Shown here piece by piece: positions 59,595 through 64,000 of a stretch of DNA of 64,000 nucleotides. Made by a program: the position numbers and the translations under genes. This stretch comes from Mycolicibacterium holsaticum DSM 44478 = JCM 12374. GTDB taxonomy: Bacteria > Actinomycetota > Actinomycetes > Mycobacteriales > Mycobacteriaceae. The stretch spans positions 4,030,001-4,094,000 of the forward strand of contig NZ_CP080998.1 of the NCBI RefSeq assembly GCF_019645835.1, read 5' to 3'. Each line of letters starts with the position of its first letter. Position 1 is the first letter of the stretch. The notes under the pieces are model-generated. The model worked only from the letters and a program-made list of their open reading frames with translations, had not been told where the DNA came from and did not search any database.

Positions 59595-60575
59595 CTAACT
59601 TCCCTGCAGCGCAGCTGACGCAACGGGCGCGCCGAGCTGCGCGCGGAACCACTCGACGGTGACCGCCAACCCGTCCGCATAGCGCACTCGGGGTTGCCAA
59701 CCCAACAGCTCCCGCGCCCGAGTGATATCCGGACACCGCCGCTGCGGGTCGTCCTCACCGGGCGGAAGGAAATGGATGGGCGAGTCACTGCCCACCAGGG
59801 CGCGGATCAACTCCGCGATGTGGAGGACCGTCACCTCATCGGGGTTGCCGATATTGACCGGCCCCGCGCACCCGGACGTGGCCAGCGCCACCAACGCCTC
59901 GACGGTGTCGTCGACGTAGCACAGCGATCTGGTCTGTACACCGGTGCCGTTGACCGTGATCGGCTCACCGGCCAGTGCCTGACCGCAGAACGTCGGCACG
60001 ATGCGTCCGTCGTCGGGCCGCATCCGGGGCCCGTAGGTGTTGAAGATGCGCGCCACCGCGACGTCGGCCGACCGCACCCGCTGATAGGCGAACGTCAACG
60101 CTTCGGCGAACCGTTTGGCTTCGTCGTAGACGCTGCGCGGGCCGACGGGATTGACGTTACCCCAGTATGTTTCGGGTTGCGGATGCTCGAGCGGATCGCC
60201 GTACACCTCGCTGGTGGAGGTCAGCACCAGCCGCGCGCCGGCGCGCTCGGCGTAATCGAGCGCGTTGGCGGTGCCGAGCGCACCGGTGCGCAGCGTCTTC
60301 ACGGGCAGCCGCATGTAGTCCACGGGCGATGCCGGCGACGCGAGATGGAAGACCGTGTCGACGTCGTAATGAATGTCGTTGAGCGGCTCGCTGATGTCGT
60401 GGCGAACGAACCGGTACCCGGGCCGGTCGCGCAGCCGCGTGGCAGCCGACGGTGCGCTGGTGGACAGGTCGTCCACGCAGATGACCTCCACCCCGTCGTC
60501 GAGCAGTCGCTCGCACAGGTGAGCACCGAGAAAACCGCCGCCCCCGGTCACCACGACACGTCGCAGGTCATGCAT
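59595..60575 (-). CDS. UDP-glucuronate decarboxylase (UDP-xylose synthase)-like epimerase family protein
   Basis: A 326-residue extended SDR close to UXS: VTGGGGFLGAHLCERLL, FHLASPASPVDYMRLPVKTLRTGALGTANAL, TSTSEVYGDPLEHPQPETYWGNVNP, catalytic YDEAK, RIFNTYGPRMRPDDGRIVPTF and RSLCYVDD. It would convert UDP-glucuronate (from the Ugd at 50560) to UDP-xylose. ATG 60575; it is the first gene of the minus-strand run, 10 nt before the carbamoyltransferase start. Confidence 0.86.
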   Translation of the reverse strand: MHDLRRVVVTGGGGFLGAHLCERLLDDGVEVICVDDLSTSAPSAATRLRDRPGYRFVRHDISEPLNDIHYDVDTVFHLASPASPVDYMRLPVKTLRTGALGTANALDYAERAGARLVLTSTSEVYGDPLEHPQPETYWGNVNPVGPRSVYDEAKRFAEALTFAYQRVRSADVAVARIFNTYGPRMRPDDGRIVPTFCGQALAGEPITVNGTGVQTRSLCYVDDTVEALVALATSGCAGPVNIGNPDEVTVLHIAELIRALVGSDSPIHFLPPGEDDPQRRCPDITRARELLGWQPRVRYADGLAVTVEWFRAQLGAPVASAALQGS

Positions 60576-60576
60576 C

Positions 60577-60601
60577 GTTTGCCCTTTCGTTCACTGGGTA
60601 G
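60577..60601 (+). promoter_or_regulatory. SigF-type promoter before the GT2 gene
   Basis: GTTT (60577-60580), 15-nt spacer, GGGTAG (60596-60601). Transcription should begin near 60608, 5 nt before the ATG at 60613, so the message would be almost leaderless. Confidence 0.6.
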
Positions 60602-60612
60602 CCAGCACAGGC

Positions 60613-61488
60613 ATGAAGCCCTCGGATACGTCTTTTGTGATCGCCAGCCGTAACCGCGCGGGCGAGTTGACGACGGTGGTGGCACGCTTGCTGGACACCA
60701 CCGCATGCCCGATCGTGGTGGTGGACAACGCCTCCGAGGACGACAGCGTGGCGATCATGCGCCGGCTCGCCGCCCGCTCGGCGAGGCGGCTGCAGCTGAT
60801 CGAGCTGGACACCAACCGGGGCGCGGTGGCGCGTAACGCCGGGGTGGCGGCCTGCATCACCCCGTATGTCGCGTTTTGCGACGACGATTCCTGGTGGACG
60901 CCCGATTCCCCGGCCATCGGCGCGGAGCTCTTCGACAGACACCCGTCGGTGGGGCTGTTGGCCGCCCGCACGATCATCTGGCCGCAGCGGCGCGAAGACC
61001 CGTTCGCCGGGCTGCTGGCCAACAGTCCGTTGGGCCATCGGCAGGACCTGCCGGGTCCGTCTATCTTGGGTTTCATGAGCTGCGCGGCGATGGTGCGCGT
61101 ACGCGCGTTCCAACAGGCCGGCGGGTTCAGCGACATCCTGCACTTCCGCGGTGAGGAGCAACTGCTGGCCTTCGACCTGGCGGCGCTGGGTTGGGACCTG
61201 TGCTACTGCGCGCAGCTGACCGCGCTCCACCAGCCGTCGCAGGTCCGGGCCGGCACCGCGGCCCAAAACGCCCGCGTACTGCGCAACACCACGTTGACCA
61301 CATGGCTCAGACGCCCGATGCCGCAGTGCTTGCGCATCACGGCCGAGCTGATCTGCTGCGCGGTCAAGGATCGCGAGCACGCCCGCGGTGCGGTCGAGGC
61401 GATCCGGAAGCTGCCTGCGGTCATGCGGCAGCGTCGCCTGCTCCCCCCGAACGTGGAGGAAGCGGTGGCCAAGCTGGAGTCGCAGTGA
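60613..61488 (+). CDS. GT2-family glycosyltransferase
   Basis: A 291-residue GT-A transferase: SFVIASRNRAGELTTVVARLL, VVVDNASEDDS, the metal site FCDDDSWW, and GGFSDILHFRGEEQLLAFDLAALGWDLCY. There is no membrane segment. Substrates unknown. It is the only plus-strand gene of the second glycan locus apart from the partial one at the window end, and it has its own SigF-type promoter. It ends 5 nt from the convergent GT4 gene. Confidence 0.87.
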   Translation: MKPSDTSFVIASRNRAGELTTVVARLLDTTACPIVVVDNASEDDSVAIMRRLAARSARRLQLIELDTNRGAVARNAGVAACITPYVAFCDDDSWWTPDSPAIGAELFDRHPSVGLLAARTIIWPQRREDPFAGLLANSPLGHRQDLPGPSILGFMSCAAMVRVRAFQQAGGFSDILHFRGEEQLLAFDLAALGWDLCYCAQLTALHQPSQVRAGTAAQNARVLRNTTLTTWLRRPMPQCLRITAELICCAVKDREHARGAVEAIRKLPAVMRQRRLLPPNVEEAVAKLESQ

Positions 61489-61493
61489 GCCGA

Positions 61494-62720
61494 TCATCCG
61501 GATGAAAGGCTGGTGGCCGGTTCGGTCGAGGCGAAGCGGACCGGCACCAGGCGGTCGTAGATGCGCTGGGTGTCGGCGGCGATGCGGTCCCAGGCGTAGC
61601 GGGCCGTGGCGCGATCGCGCCCGGCCGCACCGAGGCTTTGGCGCAAAAAATCGTCGCGCAACAGCTGGTTGATGGCGTCGGCCACCTTGTCGGGACGCTT
61701 GGGCTGCACCAGTCGGCCCGTGACCTCGTGCACCACGGTGTCCAACATTCCGCCGACTGCGGAGGCGACGACCGGAACACCGCACGCCATCGCTTCCAGC
61801 GGGACGATCCCGAACGGTTCGTACCACGGCGTGCACGCCACCACGTCGGCCGAGCGAAGGATTTCCGGCATGTCCTGGCGGGCCACCGAACCGTACAGCC
61901 TCACCCGGTCGGCGACGCCGAGTTCCGCAGCGAGCGCGCGCAGCCGCCGGGCCTCCGGATCAGAGTCCAGCCGGGTGGCGTCGGGACCGCCCACGATCAC
62001 CAACTCGGTGTCTCGAATATAGGGCAGAGCGCGCACCATTACATCAAACCCCTTGCGCGGCACAAACCTTCCGACGCTGACGATCCGCCGATACCGGTTT
62101 CGCGCGGCCTTGGGCCCCTCCGGGCTGAACAGGTCGAGGTCGACGCCGCACGGGACGACGGAGATCCGGTTGCGAGACCGGCCCATCCGCATCAGCTCGA
62201 ACACCTCGTCGGTGCAGGTGGCCGCGACCCAGGTCGCGGTGCGGGCGACCGTCGCCTCCAGACGCAGCCGGTCAGACGGGCTGGTGTCACCGGCGCCCTG
62301 ATAGCGGCGCTTGACCACCCCCAGCGCGTGAAATGTCTGTACCGCGGGCAAATTCAGGTGCCGCGCGGCCAACTGCGTTGCGATGCCGGACATCCAGAAG
62401 TGGGCATGCGTGACGTCGGGCCGGTGTGCGGCCCACTCGGCGTCGAGGAACCGGGCGAACGGTCCCATATAGGGCAGCAGTTCATCTTTGGGTATCGGTT
62501 CTGCAGGCCCAACGGGTACATGCACAACGGTGTAGCCCTGCGCCGTCTCGACGCGCTCGGGAACTCCGCGGTCATCTCGCCGGGTGTAGACGGTCACTCG
62601 ATGACCACGGCGGGCCAGCGCCGCCGACAGTTCGGCGACATGGACGTTCTGACCACCCGCATCGGCGCCGCCCAGCACTGCAAGTGGGCTTGCGTGTTCG
62701 GACACCATTGCGATTTTCAT
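61494..62720 (-). CDS. GT4-family glycosyltransferase
   Basis: A 408-residue GT-B transferase with the full GT4 pattern: ISEHASPLAVLGG-like N-terminus followed by GGQNVHVAELSAALARRGHRVTVYTRR, HAHFWMSG, VVPCGVDLDLF, VGRFVPRKGFDVMV and YEPFGIVPLEAMACGVPVVAS (EX7E). It resembles MshA and sucrose-phosphate-synthase-type enzymes, but the gene context does not support mycothiol synthesis. ATG 62720 overlaps the upstream gene's stop (ATGA). Confidence 0.9.
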   Translation of the reverse strand: MKIAMVSEHASPLAVLGGADAGGQNVHVAELSAALARRGHRVTVYTRRDDRGVPERVETAQGYTVVHVPVGPAEPIPKDELLPYMGPFARFLDAEWAAHRPDVTHAHFWMSGIATQLAARHLNLPAVQTFHALGVVKRRYQGAGDTSPSDRLRLEATVARTATWVAATCTDEVFELMRMGRSRNRISVVPCGVDLDLFSPEGPKAARNRYRRIVSVGRFVPRKGFDVMVRALPYIRDTELVIVGGPDATRLDSDPEARRLRALAAELGVADRVRLYGSVARQDMPEILRSADVVACTPWYEPFGIVPLEAMACGVPVVASAVGGMLDTVVHEVTGRLVQPKRPDKVADAINQLLRDDFLRQSLGAAGRDRATARYAWDRIAADTQRIYDRLVPVRFASTEPATSLSSG

Positions 62721-63704
62721 TCGCGGCTCACCTCCCGTCCTGCTTCGCAGATTTCGTCAATGACGCCGTCCCATTCGCGCAGAAACCGTTCGAGCGAGAA
62801 GTGCGCCATCGCATAGTCGCGAGCCGCCTTACCTGCGGCGGCCGCCGCCGATCGATCCGCGATGAACTGCTCGAGCGCCTGGGCCAGCGTGTCGATGTCG
62901 GCGCTGACGACGCCCGCCTCCTGCGGGACGGTCATCGGCGCCATCGTCGAGGCCACCGCGACGATGGGCATGCCGAGGTACATCGCCTCGACCAGGGACA
63001 GTCCCAGCGATGTCCATCGAGCGGTGTGCAGAAACACCCGGCGCCGAGCGACCCGCCGGCAACAGCGCCGAGGTGGGCAGGTCACCCCTGCCCCGCACCC
63101 GTCCTTCGTCGAGCGTTTCGGTGCCGATGCCCCAGACGTCGATCGGCACACGTAGGCCAAGGGCCACCACCACATCGGTGCCCACGGTGCGCCACCGCCG
63201 GAGCGGTTCGTTGATCATGCTCGCGGCGGCGGGGATCTCGCCTGTGTAGCGCGGTCCCGGGTCGGCGATTCCGTGCCCGATGACGCGGGTCGGCGCGACG
63301 CCGTTGTCCCACATCAACCGGTTGAAGTCGGTGACGTGCACCACTGGGATGTCGTCGCGTTCGGCCATCGGGTGCACGCTGTCCACGGCGAACGGCCGCG
63401 GTGCGTTGTGTTCGACATAGACTGCAGGCACGTCGATTCCGGGTCTGCGCCCCAGCCATCGGGTGGCCAGGTCGACTTCGTCGGGCCGTTGCAACACCAC
63501 CAGATCAACGTCTTGCTCGGCCAACCCCGCGGGCGAAACCTCGTGTGCACGCGGCCAATTCCGGCCACTGCGCCCGCGACCGTATTCGTCGCGAGCGCTG
63601 TGGTACGGGATCAGATAATTGTGCCGACCCGCGACGAACGCCTCAGTCCACGACCCGTGCACGTGCCATACCAGCACCGAGCGCACGGTATCGATATCGG
63701 ACAT
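62717..63704 (-). pseudogene. GT4-like glycosyltransferase, frameshifted
   Basis: From ATG 63704 the frame encodes a glycosyltransferase N-terminus (VLVWHVHGSWTEAFV, VVLQRPDEVDLA, VYVEHNAPRPF, HVTDFNRLMWDNG) up to the LPTSALLPA segment. The expected continuation, VARRRVFLHTARWTSLGLSLVEAMYLGMPIVAVAS, is in the next frame and runs to the stop at 62717. Removing one base in the CCC run (63052-63054, plus strand) restores one frame of about 328 residues. It is either a true one-base insertion or a sequencing error in GC-rich DNA. The SigF-type promoter and downstream coupling are intact. Confidence 0.82.
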
Positions 63705-63713
63705 GTCCGCCGC

Positions 63714-63739
63714 TTACCCGAGTACTTCTCTGGGAAAAC
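63714..63739 (-). promoter_or_regulatory. SigF-type promoter before the frameshifted glycosyltransferase operon
   Basis: Minus strand: GTTT (63739-63736), 16-nt spacer, GGGTAA (63719-63714). This is a consensus match; the ATG at 63704 begins 9 nt after the -10. Confidence 0.75.
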
Positions 63740-63799
63740 GGTTCGTCGCGACTCTTCGCGATCTGGACGGACCGTCTTTCGCATCCTGTACTGCGCTGC

Positions 63800-63825
63800 G
63801 TTTTCCGCGGTCGTGGGCGGGGTAA
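63800..63825 (+). promoter_or_regulatory. SigF-type promoter before the gene at 63836
   Basis: GTTT (63800-63803), 16-nt spacer, GGGTAA (63820-63825). It is divergent from the SigF-type promoter at 63714-63739, about 60 bp away. The ATG at 63836 begins 10 nt after the -10. Confidence 0.75.
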
Positions 63826-63835
63826 TCCGCCCGAT

Positions 63836-64000
63836 ATGCAGGACAGCGAGGTCCCCTACGACGTGCCCGTGGCCGACGCGGTCGAACAACAACGGCCCGC
63901 CGATTCGGTGCCCGACGACGAAGACGCCCCCCTGGGCCAAGATCGCAGTGTGCCGTTGGAATCCAGCGCCTCGGACTGGCAGGAACAGCAGCAGACCGTC
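63836..64000 (+). CDS. Acidic hypothetical protein, N-terminal part (runs off the window)
   Basis: Open frame of 55 codons from ATG 63836 to the window end without a stop. The visible part is acidic and Gln-rich (MQDSEVPYDVPVADAVEQQRP, later PDDEDAPLGQD and SDWQEQQQTV), with no membrane segment. I do not recognise the family. A consensus SigF-type promoter directly precedes it, suggesting a stress-induced protein. Confidence 0.6.
   Translation, partial: MQDSEVPYDVPVADAVEQQRPADSVPDDEDAPLGQDRSVPLESSASDWQEQQQTV

Overview
The window is chromosomal DNA of a mycobacterium, most likely an environmental, rapidly growing Mycolicibacterium-type species. The evidence is high GC, frequent GTG starts, 4-base start/stop overlaps, and a backbone whose order matches the M. 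tuberculosis interval from about Rv3261 to Rv3287c: fbiA-fbiB, manB-wbbL-rmlD, lcp1, fadE25, purE-purK, a GtrA protein, a PH-domain protein, birA, accD5-accE5-maf, sseA, a SufE-like protein, accA3, and sigF-rsbW. I saw no tRNA, rRNA, CRISPR, transposase or phage gene.

1-15.5 kb is mostly backbone: coenzyme F420 synthesis, GDP-mannose and the rhamnose linker of the cell wall, the Lcp1 ligase that joins arabinogalactan to peptidoglycan, purine synthesis and biotin ligase. A multicopper oxidase and a methyltransferase-like gene are additions relative to M. tuberculosis. 15.5-38 kb is a large insertion between birA and accD5: a Wzx/Wzy-type exopolysaccharide locus. It has a priming sugar-phosphate transferase, two chain-length regulators (one with a kinase-like domain), a polymerase, a flippase, three GT4 glycosyltransferases, two tandem hexapeptide acyltransferases, a membrane acyltransferase, a SASA-type carbohydrate esterase, a secreted glycoside hydrolase and two methyltransferase-like proteins. 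Four secreted or lipidated LIP-family (secretory lipase-like) paralogues alternate with these genes; one has lost two of its three catalytic residues.

38-49 kb returns to the backbone (acyl-CoA carboxylase subunits, Maf, SseA), again interrupted by a nucleotide-sugar epimerase/dehydrogenase pair (40.7-43.0 kb). It ends in the SigF module: a STAS protein, sigF, rsbW, and a 39-residue membrane protein that is easily missed.

50.5-63.7 kb is a second glycan locus. It combines UDP-glucose dehydrogenase and UDP-xylose synthase with a D-glycero-D-manno-heptose route (GmhA, HldE, GmhB fused to a GT2 enzyme) but shows no HldD epimerase. It also has two GT9 heptosyltransferase-like enzymes, a NodU-type carbamoyltransferase, an SDR, and three further glycosyltransferases, one of them frameshifted. 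Four sequences match the mycobacterial SigF promoter (GTTT-like, 15-16 nt, GGGTA): one before rsbW-sigF and three at the distal end of this second locus. This suggests that general-stress sigma factor SigF controls part of it.

Two near-identical long palindromes with the same 5-nt loop lie at gene ends (2.8 and 14.6 kb). Several genes (lcp1, gtrA, accD5, sseA) have a TANNNT hexamer placed so that transcription should begin at or next to the start codon, i.e. leaderless mRNAs.
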